Positions 1-10,800 of a DNA stretch of 64,000 nucleotides are shown piece after piece. Position 1 is the stretch's first letter, and each line of letters begins with the position of its first letter. Source of the DNA: Pseudomonadota bacterium (lineage in GTDB: Bacteria > Pseudomonadota > Gammaproteobacteria > Burkholderiales > Burkholderiaceae_C). Made by a program: the position numbers and the translations under genes. Location: positions 1 through 64,000 of the forward strand of contig JAEWBU010000171.1 of the NCBI GenBank assembly GCA_023390985.1, written 5' to 3'. A model generated the notes under the pieces. It was not told the origin of the DNA, did no database searches, and was given only the letters and a program-made list of their open reading frames with translations.

Positions 1-1987
1 GCAGCAATGCGATGCGGGCCTGCTCCGCCAGCACCCATGCGAGGGCGCGATCGACGCCGATCTCGCGGAACCGCGCTTCCTCGCGGGCCAGCGCCGCCAG
101 CGCCGCCTGCGGCGTTTCCTGCAGGCACAGCAGGCGCGCGTGAACCAGTGCGGCCCGCGCGGCAAGACTGGGCGCGGAAAAGCGCAGCATGTCGAGGCGG
201 TGGCACAGCACGCCGCGCGCCTCCTCGACGCGGCCGGACTCGTACAGCACCTCCGCCAGCAGCCCCGCCATGACGGCGGCCCCGAGCGATCGCTGGCCCG
301 CCATGCCCTCGGCACGCTGCAGCCCGTCGACCGCGAACTCCCCTGCCTGCGACAGGCTCGCTGCCGACAGCAGCGATTCCGCCAGCGGCGCCGCGGCCAC
401 GATCGCCATCTCGTCCGCGCTGTCACGCGTGGCGCGCGCCGGCGCCGATGCCCAGTAGCGCAGTGCCTCGGCATGCCGGCCCAGCCCCCCGAGGCAGGCG
501 AGCACGAGGCCGGTACGCAAGTGCGCGAAGAACGAATCTTCCATCGCGACGTCGGCCAGCGGCATCGCCAGCGCGTGCGCGGTGCCGAAATCCTCCCGGT
601 GCGCCGCCACGATGGCGTGCAGCAGCCGCAGCTGCGGCTGCAGGCGTTCGCGCGCGGCCTGCGGGAAGTCGGCCAGCCAGCGCGCGGCGTCCTCGTGGCG
701 TGCCGTCAACACCATGGCGCAGCAGGCGGCCAGCAGCACGTCGGGGTGGCCCAGCACCGTCGCGCGGGGGAGGCTGCCGAACCAGCGCAGGAAGCTGCCC
801 AGGTGGCTGAGCGTGCGGATGCGCGGCGCCGCCGCCTCGATCAGGCCGATCGCCGCTTCGGGGTCCTCGCCGCGCAGCGCGTAGTGGATCGCCTCCACCG
901 CCCAGCCCTGCGCGGCGAACCAGCGGCTGGCACGCAGGTGCTGGCGCGCGGCCTCGGCGGGCGCCAGACGCGCCAGCAGGAACTCCGCGAACAGCGGGTG
1001 GAAGCGGTACCAGGCGCTGCCGTCGCGCGCGTCGATGGCGAAGAGAAACAGGTTGGCCCGCTCCAGCTGCGCGATGAATTCCGCAGCGTGCGGCTCGCCC
1101 GCCAGGTCCGCCGCGAGGTCCGCGTTGAAGCGGCGCGCCACCGCGATCTTCTCCATGAAGGCCAGCAACGCGGGGTCGAGCCGGGCGAGCACGTCCTCCA
1201 GCAGGTAGGCGCGCAGGTCCTCGGCGCGCGGCTGCACCCGCTCCAGGCGCGAGCGCGCCCGCGGATCGGCCTTGATGGCGATGGCCACCAGCTGCAGCGC
1301 GATCGGCCAGCCGGCGGTGACCTCGTGGATCTGGCGCGCGCTGCCGGCGTCGATGGCGGCGTCCAGGTTGGCGCGCAGGAAGGCGAGCGTCTCCTGGCTG
1401 TCGAAGCCCAGGTCGGCGCAACCCACCTCGCCCAGGGCACCGCTGGCCCGCAGCCGCCCCAGCAGCAGCGGCGGCATCTCGCGCGAGGCCAGCACGAGGT
1501 GAAGGTTGCCCGGCGCGCGATCGGCCACCAGCTGCAACAGCTGGAGCGAACGCGCATCGGCGAGGTGGTGCAGGTCGTCGACCATGAGGTACAGCTCGCC
1601 GGCGAGGGGGGCCAGCGCACCCAGCAACGCCGCCGCGGCCACCGCCAGTGCGTCGCCGCGCTCCGCATCGAGCAGGTACAGCAGGTCCTCCCCCACCGGC
1701 AGGCCCTCGGCCTGCAGGGCGCCCACCAGGCTGGCGCAGAAGGTTGCGAACCGCGCATCTTCCGGCACCAGCGACAGCCATGCCACGCGGGCGCCGGACT
1801 TGAGCAGTTCGCGCCGCCACTGCGCGATCAGGGTGGTCTTACCGAAGCCGGCCCCGCCCGTGACCAGGACCAGGCGGCTGTTGCGCTCCTGCTCCAGGCG
1901 GTGCAGCAAGTGCTGGCGTGGCACCGACCGGGCACTGATGCGTGGTGGCGAGAAGCGGGTACCGGTGAGGAGCGGGGGGAAATTCAT
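1..1987 (-). CDS. MalT/LuxR-type ATP-binding transcriptional regulator, C-terminus cut by window edge
   Basis: Read on the minus strand from the ATG at 1987, the protein stays open to the window edge for about 662 codons. A P-loop (GGAGFGKTT, residues 44-52) and a Walker B strand (LMVDDLH, about 134-140) define an AAA/STAND ATPase. The Ala/Leu-rich helical repeats that follow resemble the MalT sensor region. The C-terminal LuxR helix-turn-helix expected of this family would lie beyond base 1, so DNA binding is inferred. The gene is transcribed in the same direction as the catabolic genes at 2098-7457 but lies downstream of them after a gap of about 110 bases, so it may control them. No strong Shine-Dalgarno sequence precedes the ATG, and the open frame continues a little upstream without another ATG. 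Confidence 0.8.
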   Translation of the reverse strand, partial: MNFPPLLTGTRFSPPRISARSVPRQHLLHRLEQERNSRLVLVTGGAGFGKTTLIAQWRRELLKSGARVAWLSLVPEDARFATFCASLVGALQAEGLPVGEDLLYLLDAERGDALAVAAAALLGALAPLAGELYLMVDDLHHLADARSLQLLQLVADRAPGNLHLVLASREMPPLLLGRLRASGALGEVGCADLGFDSQETLAFLRANLDAAIDAGSARQIHEVTAGWPIALQLVAIAIKADPRARSRLERVQPRAEDLRAYLLEDVLARLDPALLAFMEKIAVARRFNADLAADLAGEPHAAEFIAQLERANLFLFAIDARDGSAWYRFHPLFAEFLLARLAPAEAARQHLRASRWFAAQGWAVEAIHYALRGEDPEAAIGLIEAAAPRIRTLSHLGSFLRWFGSLPRATVLGHPDVLLAACCAMVLTARHEDAARWLADFPQAARERLQPQLRLLHAIVAAHREDFGTAHALAMPLADVAMEDSFFAHLRTGLVLACLGGLGRHAEALRYWASAPARATRDSADEMAIVAAAPLAESLLSAASLSQAGEFAVDGLQRAEGMAGQRSLGAAVMAGLLAEVLYESGRVEEARGVLCHRLDMLRFSAPSLAARAALVHARLLCLQETPQAALAALAREEARFREIGVDRALAWVLAEQARIALL

Positions 1988-2097
1988 GCGGCGCGGAACT
2001 GCAGCGATCTTGCGGGCGCATGCAGGCCCGCCCGTTGTGGGTTTCCCCAAAACAGGCCCGGCCCACCCGATACGGGTGGGCCGGACGCCCTGCGCCC

Positions 2098-3327
2098 CTA
2101 GATTACCTTGCGTTCGCGCAGCCGGTCGCGGTCGGCGGGCGACAGGCCCAGCCAGTCGCCGTAGACCTCGTCGTTGTCCTGCCCGATGTCGCCGCCGGCG
2201 CTGTACACGCCGCCCGGGTCGTTGCGAAAGCGCGGCACCACGTCCTGCAGCCGCACGCTGCCGAAATCGCGGTCGGGCACGCTGCGCAGGAAGCCGCGGG
2301 CCTGCACCTGCGGGTCTTCGACGATCTGCTGCGCCGAGTAGATCGGCGCCAGCGTGCCTTCGTGTCGCTCGAAACGTTCGAGGATGTCGGCGAGGTCGTG
2401 CTCCGCGAACCAGCCCGCGAACAAGGCGTTCAGTTCCGCCGTGTGCGCGCAGCGCTGACGGTTGCTCGCATACCGCGCGTCGCCGACGAGGTTGTCGCGC
2501 CCGATGGCGCGGCAGTTCGCCGCGAACAGCGCGTCCGTGCTGCCGGAGAGCGACACCCACTGGCCATCGCGCGTGCGGAACACGCCGGTCGGCGCCGAAT
2601 ACTGGCTGGTGTTGCCGGAGCGACCGTGGCTCTCGCCGAGCAGGTCGTACTTGATCGGCAGGAACTCCATCAGCTTGAGCATGGCTTCGGTGAGCGACAG
2701 GTCGATCTCCTCGCCGGGAGCCAGTGGGTCGCGCGCACGCTTCCACAGTGCCGTCATGATGCCCAGCGCCCCGAACAGGCCGCCGATCGCGTCGCCGATC
2801 GGGTAGCCGCAGTGCATCGGCTGGCCATCGGCCTCGCCGGTGATGTACGTCATGCCGCCCATGGCTTCGAAGATGCGCGTAAAGCCGGCGCGGTCGCGGT
2901 AGGGCCCGTCCTGGCCGAAGGCCGTGGCGCGCAGGATCACAAGCCGCGGCTGCAGCGCCCACAACGTTTCGCGGTCCAGGCCCCAGCCGTCGAGCGTGCC
3001 GGGGCGGAAGTTCTCGATCAGCACGTCGAAGCGCGGCAGCATCTGCAGGAACAGCGCGCGGCCTTCCGGCATGCGCAAGTCCAGCGAGACCAGCTTCTTG
3101 TTGCGGTTGGTGACCTTCCACCACAGCGGCTTGCCGTCCTTGAAGGGTGGGAAGCTGCGGCAGCCGTCGCCGCTGGGAAGTTCCACCTTCAGCACCTCGG
3201 CGCCGTAGTCGGCCAGCAGCGCCGCCGCCGAGGGCGCGGCGACGATGGTGGCGATGTCCAGCACGCGCAAGCCGGACAGCGGGCCGCGGGCTTCACTCTT
3301 CGTGGCTTTCATGGGCTCCATCCTCAT
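2098..3327 (-). CDS. CaiB/BaiF-type (class III) CoA-transferase
   Basis: A 409-residue protein of the usual length for family III CoA-transferases, which move CoA between acyl-CoA donors and organic acids. Family hallmarks visible are GLRVLDIATIVAAP near the N-terminus, the ADYGAEVLKVE segment, the IENFRPGTLDGWGLD segment and a YPIGDAIGG stretch. The Asp in that stretch is where the family's catalytic aspartate is expected. Its ATG overlaps the stop of the acyl-CoA dehydrogenase by 4 bases (ATGA), so the two are probably translationally coupled. With the dehydrogenase, hydratase and Bug receptor it forms a putative activation and beta-oxidation operon for an unidentified carboxylate. Confidence 0.9.
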   Translation of the reverse strand: MRMEPMKATKSEARGPLSGLRVLDIATIVAAPSAAALLADYGAEVLKVELPSGDGCRSFPPFKDGKPLWWKVTNRNKKLVSLDLRMPEGRALFLQMLPRFDVLIENFRPGTLDGWGLDRETLWALQPRLVILRATAFGQDGPYRDRAGFTRIFEAMGGMTYITGEADGQPMHCGYPIGDAIGGLFGALGIMTALWKRARDPLAPGEEIDLSLTEAMLKLMEFLPIKYDLLGESHGRSGNTSQYSAPTGVFRTRDGQWVSLSGSTDALFAANCRAIGRDNLVGDARYASNRQRCAHTAELNALFAGWFAEHDLADILERFERHEGTLAPIYSAQQIVEDPQVQARGFLRSVPDRDFGSVRLQDVVPRFRNDPGGVYSAGGDIGQDNDEVYGDWLGLSPADRDRLRERKVI

Positions 3328-5633
3328 TCCTGCGCCGCGAAGCGGCCCAGGTGCCCCGTGGCGTCGCCCAGCAGCGCGTCGTTGGCGGCGAGGCGGCGCG
3401 CGTAGTGGCTGATGGCCGTCTCGTCCTGCAGGCCCACGGCACCGTGCAGCTGCAGCACGTCGAGCGCAATGGCGCGGCCGGCGCGGCCTGCCATGAACTT
3501 GGCGGCGCTGATGCGCTTGCGCCGCTCGCCCGCCGAGGACTGCCCCCAGCCGGTGGCGGCCTCACGCACCAGGGTGCGGGTGTGGACCCAAGCTCGGTAG
3601 TGCTCGACGACGCGGTGCTGGAGCACCTGGTAGTCGGCCAGAGCGCGGCCGAACTGCTTGCGCGTGCGCAGGTAGTCCACCGTGAGTGCCAGTGCACGGC
3701 GCATCGCTCCCGCGCTTTCCGCGCACAGCGCGAGCGTGGCCAGCGCCAGCGCTTCGTCGATCAGTGCCGTCGCCCGTTCCGGCCCTGCCACCCGCGCCTG
3801 CGATGGCAGGAGCACGCCGTCGAAGGTAAGGTCGGCGGCGCCGCGGCCGTCGTGCAGCTGGTAGGTGCGGCGCGCGAGCCCGGGTGCGTCCGCGGGGACG
3901 GCGAACAATGCCACGCCGCCCCCTTCCAGCCGCGCGCTGGAGAAAAATCCTGCGGCGTGGTCGCCACCCAGCACCAGCTTCTTGCGGCCAGCCAGTCGCC
4001 AGCCTTCGCCATCGCGGGCCGCGGTGAGCGGCTCGGCGCCGTCTTCATGCGCGAAGGCCTGGCGGCCGCCGGCGAGCAGGTCGTCCAGGGCCGCGCCGCG
4101 CTGCGCGAAGCCGCTCGCATCCAGCAGCAGCTGCAAGGGCAGCAGCGTGGACCACAGAACGGGCTCCAGCACCAGCGCCTCGCCCAGCGCTTCGTGAACC
4201 GGCAGCAGGTCGGCGACGCAGCCGCCGAAGCCGCCATCGCGCTCGGGAACGTGCAGGCCCGGAAGCCCCAGGTCCACCAGCGCGTTCCAGTTTCCCTCGT
4301 CGCTTCCACCAGCGGCCAGGACCGCGCGGCGCCGGTCGAAGTCGTAGCGGTCGGCGAGCAGGCGGCGCAGGCCGCCATCGAGCATCGCCTGTTGCTCGCC
4401 CAGTCCCGCGAGGGGCCCTTCCAGTTCGGTCTGGCCGGAGAAGATCGCCTTGGCCACGATGCCGCGCTGCACTTCCGAAGTGCCGCCGCCCAGCGTGATG
4501 CCGCGGAAGCGCCACATGTGCATGGCAAGGTTGTTGGCGTGGCCGGCCACGAGCGCGTCGGCCGATGGCTGGCCTTCCACCGCCTGCGGATCGAAGGCCA
4601 GTGCATCGGTGCCCAGCAAATCCATCTGCAACTGGTGGAAATCCTGCAGCACCTCGTTGCCCTGCAGCTTGAGCAGCGAGGCCTCCAGCGCGGGCTCCTG
4701 CCCCGCCTCGACCGCCCGCACCGCGGGCCACCACGCGGCTTCGAGCGCACGGGTACGGATGTCCAGTTCCGCCAGCCGGCGCGCATACACCTCCTGCTGC
4801 AGCAGCGGGGCGCCGCCCGGTCCGCGGCCGGCCGCCAGTTCGCGCGTGGCGTCGAGTTCGGCCTTGCATTCGGCGACGCGGGCGACGAACAGGCGCTCGG
4901 TGACCAGCAGGCCCTTGGCCACCGCCCAGCCCGCGTTCTCGGCGCCGACCAGGCAGGCCGCCGGCACCTTGACGTCGTCGAAGAAGATCTGCACGTGCAA
5001 CACGCCGCCGTGCATGAAGCGGATCGGCCGCACCGTCACGCCCGGCGCCGCGAGGTCGACCAGCAGCACGGAGATGCCGTCCTGCTTGCGCGCGGCCGAC
5101 ACATCACTGCGCGTCAGCACCAGCGCCCAGTTGGCCCAGTGTCCGTAGCTTTGCCAGATCTTGGTGCCGTTCAGGACGAAGTGCCCGCCCTCGCGGCGCG
5201 CCGTCGTGCGCAGCGACGCCAAGTCGGAACCGGCCTCGGGCTCGGAGTAGCCCTGGGCCCAGTAGTCGTCGAAAGACAGGATGCGCGGCAGGAAGCGCGC
5301 GCACTGCTCGGGCGTGCCTTCGCGCATCAGCGTCGGCCCGATGGTGTCGATGCCGAGGTTCTCGAAGCGCGGCGCATCGCTGGCGGCGAGCTCCTCGCGG
5401 AACACGGCCTGCTGCACGAGCGACCAGCCCGGGCCGCCGTGTTCGCGTGGCCAGCCGGGCGCGGCCCAGCCGCGCGCATGCAGAATGCGTTGCCAGCGCA
5501 GGGCCTGCTCGCGCGTGACCAGGCAATGCGCGCGCACGGCAGCGCGGATGTCGTCGGGAACGGCCTGGGCCAGGAAGGCGCGTACCTCGGCGCGGAAGGC
5601 TTCGAGATCGGCGGCGGGAGAGGCGTGGGACAT
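3324..5633 (-). CDS. Double-domain acyl-CoA dehydrogenase
   Basis: A 769-residue protein, about twice the length of a single acyl-CoA dehydrogenase. The first half (about 1-395) has the FAD-dependent core: YSEPEAGSDLASL, the NGTKIW segment and the ITLGGGTSEVQRG signature. The second half (about 400-769) is another, more divergent dehydrogenase domain ending in LDVLQLHGAVGLQDE. Such two-domain or fused proteins occur in degradation of branched or aromatic acyl-CoAs. I chose the ATG at 5633 (MSHASPAADL) because the family homology begins there; an open frame runs 43 codons further upstream. The start lies 14 bases after the enoyl-CoA hydratase stop. It introduces the alpha,beta double bond for the hydratase at 5648. 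Confidence 0.88.
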   Translation of the reverse strand: MSHASPAADLEAFRAEVRAFLAQAVPDDIRAAVRAHCLVTREQALRWQRILHARGWAAPGWPREHGGPGWSLVQQAVFREELAASDAPRFENLGIDTIGPTLMREGTPEQCARFLPRILSFDDYWAQGYSEPEAGSDLASLRTTARREGGHFVLNGTKIWQSYGHWANWALVLTRSDVSAARKQDGISVLLVDLAAPGVTVRPIRFMHGGVLHVQIFFDDVKVPAACLVGAENAGWAVAKGLLVTERLFVARVAECKAELDATRELAAGRGPGGAPLLQQEVYARRLAELDIRTRALEAAWWPAVRAVEAGQEPALEASLLKLQGNEVLQDFHQLQMDLLGTDALAFDPQAVEGQPSADALVAGHANNLAMHMWRFRGITLGGGTSEVQRGIVAKAIFSGQTELEGPLAGLGEQQAMLDGGLRRLLADRYDFDRRRAVLAAGGSDEGNWNALVDLGLPGLHVPERDGGFGGCVADLLPVHEALGEALVLEPVLWSTLLPLQLLLDASGFAQRGAALDDLLAGGRQAFAHEDGAEPLTAARDGEGWRLAGRKKLVLGGDHAAGFFSSARLEGGGVALFAVPADAPGLARRTYQLHDGRGAADLTFDGVLLPSQARVAGPERATALIDEALALATLALCAESAGAMRRALALTVDYLRTRKQFGRALADYQVLQHRVVEHYRAWVHTRTLVREAATGWGQSSAGERRKRISAAKFMAGRAGRAIALDVLQLHGAVGLQDETAISHYARRLAANDALLGDATGHLGRFAAQE

Positions 5634-5647
5634 GGTGGCAAAGCGGT

Positions 5648-6475
5648 TCAGAGGGCGTCCCAGTCGTAGGCACTGGGCTCGCCGGCCACGAAACGGGCCG
5701 CGGCCTGCGCGTGATACGGCGCGTGCATGGCGACGGCCTGGGCATAGGCTTCGAGCGAGCACATGGCGGCGTAGTCGGTCTCGAAGCTCTTGTTCAGGAG
5801 ATTCTTGGTCAGCGCCGCGGCCTCGCGCGGCCCGGCGGCGAGCTTGCGCGCAAAGGCGTGCGCCGCGGGCAGCAGCGTATCGGCCTCGTGGACCGAATGC
5901 ACGAATCCCATGGCGCGCGCTTCCTCGGCGCCGATGCGCCGGGCCGTGATCATCACTTCCTTCGCCCTGGCCAAACCGATGATGCGCGGCAGGACGTGCA
6001 GCGCGCCGTAGTCGGGCACCGCGCCCATGCGCGCGAACGACATGCAGAAGGCGGCACGGCGCGAAGCGAGCACGAAGTCCGCCTGCAGGGCCAGCGCGAA
6101 GCCGGCGCCGTAGGCCGGGCCGTCGACGGCGGCGATCACCGGGATGGGCAGGTCGTGCAAGGGCGTGAGCCAGCGGTGCGAATCCTCCAGCCGGCGCCGC
6201 GTGGCGTCGGGCGAGTTGCGCTCCGGGTCGGGATCGGCCAGGCGCTGCGCCATGCCCTTGACGTCGCCACCGGCACAGAAGGCGCCGCCGGCGCCGGTGA
6301 GAATCAGCACGCGCACCGACAGGTCGCCGCGCAAGCGCTCCAGCATGCGCGCGTAGTCTTCGCGCAGCACCATGGACATGGCGTTGCGCGCCTGCGGGCG
6401 CTGGTGCGAAAACTCGGCGACGGGGCCGTCGATGCGCAGCTGGGCTTCGTCGTAGCGGATGGCTTCTTCGGCCAT
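5648..6475 (-). CDS. Enoyl-CoA hydratase/isomerase family protein
   Basis: A 275-residue crotonase-fold protein. The oxyanion-hole motifs are present: GAGGAFCAGGDVKGMA near residue 60 and DGPAYGAGFALALQADF near 115. It would hydrate or isomerise the enoyl-CoA made by the adjacent dehydrogenase. It lies between the Bug receptor gene (stop 6483, 7 bases away) and the dehydrogenase, all on the minus strand, so co-transcription is likely. The exact substrate cannot be told from sequence. Confidence 0.9.
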   Translation of the reverse strand: MAEEAIRYDEAQLRIDGPVAEFSHQRPQARNAMSMVLREDYARMLERLRGDLSVRVLILTGAGGAFCAGGDVKGMAQRLADPDPERNSPDATRRRLEDSHRWLTPLHDLPIPVIAAVDGPAYGAGFALALQADFVLASRRAAFCMSFARMGAVPDYGALHVLPRIIGLARAKEVMITARRIGAEEARAMGFVHSVHEADTLLPAAHAFARKLAAGPREAAALTKNLLNKSFETDYAAMCSLEAYAQAVAMHAPYHAQAAARFVAGEPSAYDWDAL

Positions 6476-6482
6476 GCGCGCC

Positions 6483-7457
6483 TCAGTTGCGCAGGGACAG
6501 CTTGAAGTCGCGCGCCATGCGCTCGACGCCTTCGCGCTGCTTCAGGAAGTATGTCTGCGCTTCTGCCGGGCTGGTGCCTTCGGTCGCGATGCCCGCCGCC
6601 ACGAGGGACTGCTGCACCTCGGCCTGCTTCAGGATTTCGTTGACGTGACGGTTCAACAGCGCAACCACCGCTGTCGGCGTGCCCGGCGGCGCCACCAGCA
6701 TGAACCAGGGCGTGAGCCCATCGAGCTCGCGGCTGAGCCCCTGCTCCCCGCTCGTGGGAACATCGGGCGTCAGCGCCACGCGCTGGGGCTCGGTCACCGC
6801 CAGCAGGCGCACCTTGCCAGCCTCGACCAGCGGACGCACCGAGGGATATTCGAGCAGGGCGAAGTCGATTTCGCCGGCGGCCAGCGCCACGGCGGCGGGC
6901 GCATTGCCCTTGTACGGCACCTCGATCGCCTGCACCCCCAGCGTACGCACCAGCGTCAGGGCAGCAAGGTGCGGATTGCTGCCGGTCCCGCCCTGCCCGT
7001 AAGTGAGCTTGCCGGTGTTGGCCCGGGCGTAGGCCGCAAATTCGCGCGCGTTCTTCACAGGCAATGTCGCACGCACGGCAAGGTACGAGGGGGCGCGGCC
7101 CAGGATGCTGACGGGGATGAAGTCCTTGCCCGGGGCGAACGGGAAGTCGTCGAACATCAGCGGAAAGCTGGTCGTGACCGCGTTGGCAATGCCAAGCGTG
7201 TAGCCATCGGCCGGCGCGCGCGCCACGGCTTCCATGCTGATGCGGGTGGCGGCGCCGGGCTTGTTCTCCACCACGAAGGGCTGGCCCAGGCGGTCGGCGA
7301 GCTTGCGGGCCACGGTGCGTGCCAACGCGTCGGTGCTGGCGCCGGCCTGCACGCCGACAAGGACGCGGGTGGGGCGCTCCGGATAGTCGGCCCAGGCCGC
7401 CGGGGCCAGAAGGAGGGCCAGCGTCGCCGCGCACAATCGGAAGAAGGTAATCTGCAT
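6483..7457 (-). CDS. Bug-family periplasmic solute receptor (tripartite tricarboxylate transporter type)
   Basis: A 324-residue protein with a clear Sec signal peptide (MQITFFRLCAATLALLLAPAAWA, then DYPERPT). The TctC/Bug features follow: YPERPTRVLVGVQAGASTDALAR, LGQPFVVENKPGA and ADGYTLGIA. Bug receptors bind carboxylates in the periplasm and are strongly expanded in Burkholderiales, which is one reason I place the window there. I chose the ATG at 7457 over an in-frame ATG at 7484 because it starts directly at the signal peptide. It is the first gene of the catabolic operon running leftwards. Confidence 0.9.
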   Translation of the reverse strand: MQITFFRLCAATLALLLAPAAWADYPERPTRVLVGVQAGASTDALARTVARKLADRLGQPFVVENKPGAATRISMEAVARAPADGYTLGIANAVTTSFPLMFDDFPFAPGKDFIPVSILGRAPSYLAVRATLPVKNAREFAAYARANTGKLTYGQGGTGSNPHLAALTLVRTLGVQAIEVPYKGNAPAAVALAAGEIDFALLEYPSVRPLVEAGKVRLLAVTEPQRVALTPDVPTSGEQGLSRELDGLTPWFMLVAPPGTPTAVVALLNRHVNEILKQAEVQQSLVAAGIATEGTSPAEAQTYFLKQREGVERMARDFKLSLRN

Positions 7458-7800
7458 TTCGATGTCCGTTGCTGGTCTCGACATGATGGGAACAGCGAGT
7501 GGCTAGCCTCCCCGCCCGCGCGGGGCGGGTGGGGAAAACCCCGAGCGCACGACCGCGAACACGCTGAAGGCCAGAGCGCAAGCCACCGGGCACAAGGCCG
7601 AGGCTGGCGGGCAGCTCAGTGGATGGAGTCTCGGCCTCGACCGCAGCGGGACGAGGAAGCAAGCGGCCGTCCTGCTCGCGCTGTACAAGCGCACAACGCC
7701 CGTGCCGCCGAGCGCGGCTGCATGCTTAGGGCAAAGGGCATTTGACGGACGCAGCGGCCTGCAGTATCACTGTGCCCCCACTCGGGCAGGGAGAGTCGCC
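7458..7800. other. Divergent intergenic region between the Bug gene and the haemagglutinin pseudogene
   Basis: About 340 bases between two divergent units. I see no convincing open frame, terminator or strong promoter in it. The run from 7501 to 7530 (GGGGCGGGTGGGG type) is very GC-rich. Promoters for both flanking genes should lie here but I cannot place them with confidence. Confidence 0.4.
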
Positions 7801-10800
7801 ATGCACAGCCGCCACACCCCGGCGATGCGCGCTGATCATCGCTCCTCGTTCATCTATGGCCGCACTCTGCTGGCGCTGAGCCTCGGGCTGGCCTACGGAG
7901 GCGCGCCGCTTGCGCAGGCACCGCTGCCCCAGGGGCCTGACGTGACGCATGGCAATGCGACCGTCAACACCACGGATGGCAACATGCGGGTCGAAACCTT
8001 GACCGGGCGCACCGCCATCGACTGGCAGAGTTTCAACATCGGCCCCGACCGCCTGGTGCACTTCCAGCAGCCCGACGGCAGTTCGGTCAGCTCAACACGG
8101 TGATCGGTAACGATCCGTCGAAGATCTACGGCATGCTGACGTCCAACGGCAGGCTGGTGCTGCTGAATCCGTCGGGCATCTGGTTCGGGCCCAACGCGCG
8201 CGTAAACACGCAGTCCCTGGTTGCTGCTGCCGGCACCCTCACTCCGGCGCAGATGCAGCAGTTCAAGCAGACCGGCCAGCTCAACATCTCGCTGAAGTCA
8301 CTCATTCGCAACGAAGGCCGCATCGAGGTGCCAGACCGCGGCACGGTCGTGCTGCTGGGCGCGCAGGTGGAGAACATCGGCCAGATCCACGCGCGCCAGG
8401 GCCAAGTGCAGCTAGCGACCGGTCCGCAGGCCACGCTCGATTTCTCCGGCGACGGCATGCTGAACCTGGCCGTGATCGACAGCAGCCAGCCCGGCCAGGT
8501 CGACGATCCGAACCTCACCGGCGGCGTCAAGCAGGCGGGGCTCATCGATGTCGGCAGTGGCATCGTCTCCATGACCGCTGCCCGCGCGGCCCAGCACCTG
8601 GACTCGGTCATCAGCGTGGGAGGGACCGTGGTGGCCGACTCGGTCAGCACGCAGGGCGGGCGCATCCTGCTGGGAAGCGCCGACAGGATCGATGTCGGTG
8701 GTGCGCTCTCGGCTTCCGGCACCACCGGCGGGACGATCACAATGCGGGGCGGCGCCATCCACGTCGCCGACAGCGCCAGCGTCAAGGCTGCGGGCACGCA
8801 AAGCGGGGGCGCGTGGCTGATCGATTCGGACAAGGTGGACATCACCGGCCCCGGTGCCTCCAGCGGCATCTCCGGCGCCGTCATCGGCCGCAGCCTGGCG
8901 ACGAACAACGTGGTGGTCAGCGCCCGCGATCGCATCAACGTCGACGCGCCGGTGGCGGCGACCGGCGTGGGCAGGGTGCTGGATGCCAGCGGCAAGCCGG
9001 GCGCGGCGACGCTGGCGCTGATCGCCAGTGGCAACCCCGGCCAGGTCAGTACCTATGAGGGCACAGACAAGCGCAACGAAAGCGGCTCGGTGCACATCAG
9101 CGCACCCATCCTGCTGCAGGACGGCAACCTGTTCATCGCGGCCACGGGCGACGTGCGCCTGGTCGACAACGCGAGGAGCGGCGAGACCGGTGACGCCGCC
9201 TGGAACAAGCGCGCCATCGTTTCGCTCGGCAACGGCATCGCGTGGCTGAAGACGAGCAATACGGCCTCGGTCATCCAGGACCCCAACACGGCCCTGATGG
9301 CCGGCCAGGTGGCGGTGCAGGGCGCCAGCGTGCAACTGGCCAGCCCGCTGAACTATGCCGGCACGCTGGCCGGCAAGGCGAGCAACGGCGTCTTCGTCTT
9401 CAACCAGACCAATGCCAGCGGCAGCACGAACGTGGGTCCGATCGTCGCGCCCTTCTCGGGCCAGGTCATGAACGACGTGAAAGCCGAGCAGATCGTGCAA
9501 CTGGGATCGACGGAAGTCGTGGCGGACTGGAACGCGACGGACCCTGGCAATCCCTACAAGACCGTCAACCTGGCATGCCCGACGGGCAGCCGTTCGACTA
9601 CCTGGTGTTCGAAGCCGCCGGCTACGTGGACCGGAACGGCAATCCCCTGAGCGCGGCCGACATGCTCAGGTACCTCGACAGCTCGGACTATCTGGTCAGC
9701 GGCCTGCAGTTCACCACGCGCGGCGAGCGCTGGAAGCTGAGCCCCGTGGCGGGCAACGCGAACCTGACCCGGGTGGAGAAGTTCGTCAACAATACCTGGG
9801 TCACCGTCAGCGAAATGCCCATCGGCTTCAGCTTCGACGCCGTCCTAGGCAAGGTCGTGGTCAGCGACATGAGCGGCCACGTCGCCAATGCCGGCTGGGG
9901 GGTGGAGGGCTTCACGGGTTCGCCCGGCCCGCTGGAGTCGGGCGAGATCCAGCACAGCCCCGCCATGGGCAGCAGCGAGCAGTTGATCATCGGCTTCGGC
10001 GAACACATCACGGAGGTCCAGGCCACGCTCGGCTGGTTGATGCGCGACTCCGCCTGGGTGACCGACACCGCCGGCAACCAGGCGCCCAACGGCTTGCTGG
10101 AGCGGTCCAGGGTGACCTTCCTGCAGACCCGGGACGCCGGTCCGGGCGCGGTGGCGCTGGGCGCGCAGCAAGCGAGCGTGACCGCCACCGTTCAGGACGC
10201 GACGCGAATATATATGGGGATCCCAATCCCCCCTTCCAGACGTCGACGACCACCAACAGCGCAGCACAAGCCGCGCGCGGCGTGGACCAGTTCGTGGACC
10301 GACAGCTCGGCCGCAGCGGTATCACCGAGACCCCCGCCACCACCGTGGCCACTGCGCGGTCGAACGTGGGGCAGCACGCCATCAGCGGCAACGTGAGCGG
10401 CGATACCGTTTCGCAGTCGCGTTACGACATCAAGGTCAACGACGGCACGCTGACCATCACGCCGGCCCCGCTGGACGTGACCATCCACAACAAGGAAAAG
10501 GCCGCAGGCGAGCCCGACCCGCAACTGACCTATGACACGCAGGGCTGGAGGTTCGACGAAGACCGGCAGGCGTTCGTCCTCACGCGCGAGCCGGGCGAAG
10601 GGGTCGGGCCGTCCCGGATCTTCGAACAGGACGGCACGCGCATGGTCAGCGCCAATTACGTGGTTACCGTGCACGAAGGAACACTGACCATCGCCGGGCC
10701 GGTGACGCCACCAGAACCTCCGTTTACCGCCGCCATCGCCCGCACCGCCGACCGCCCAATCGGACATTGCGCGGGGGCGCGGTGCCACGGCCGTGCCACA

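Noticed and set aside
423..1820. Alternative minus-strand frames over the MalT-type gene
   Set aside because: The other frames (423-1820 and 841-1758) give Arg/Gly- or Ser/Trp-rich nonsense; only the frame from 1987 shows the P-loop and Walker B.
140..5669. Very long open frames on the plus strand (for example 140-2101, 2020-3405 and 3147-5669)
   Set aside because: They are antisense to clear genes and their translations are His/Arg/Gln-rich without motifs, an effect of high GC at third positions.
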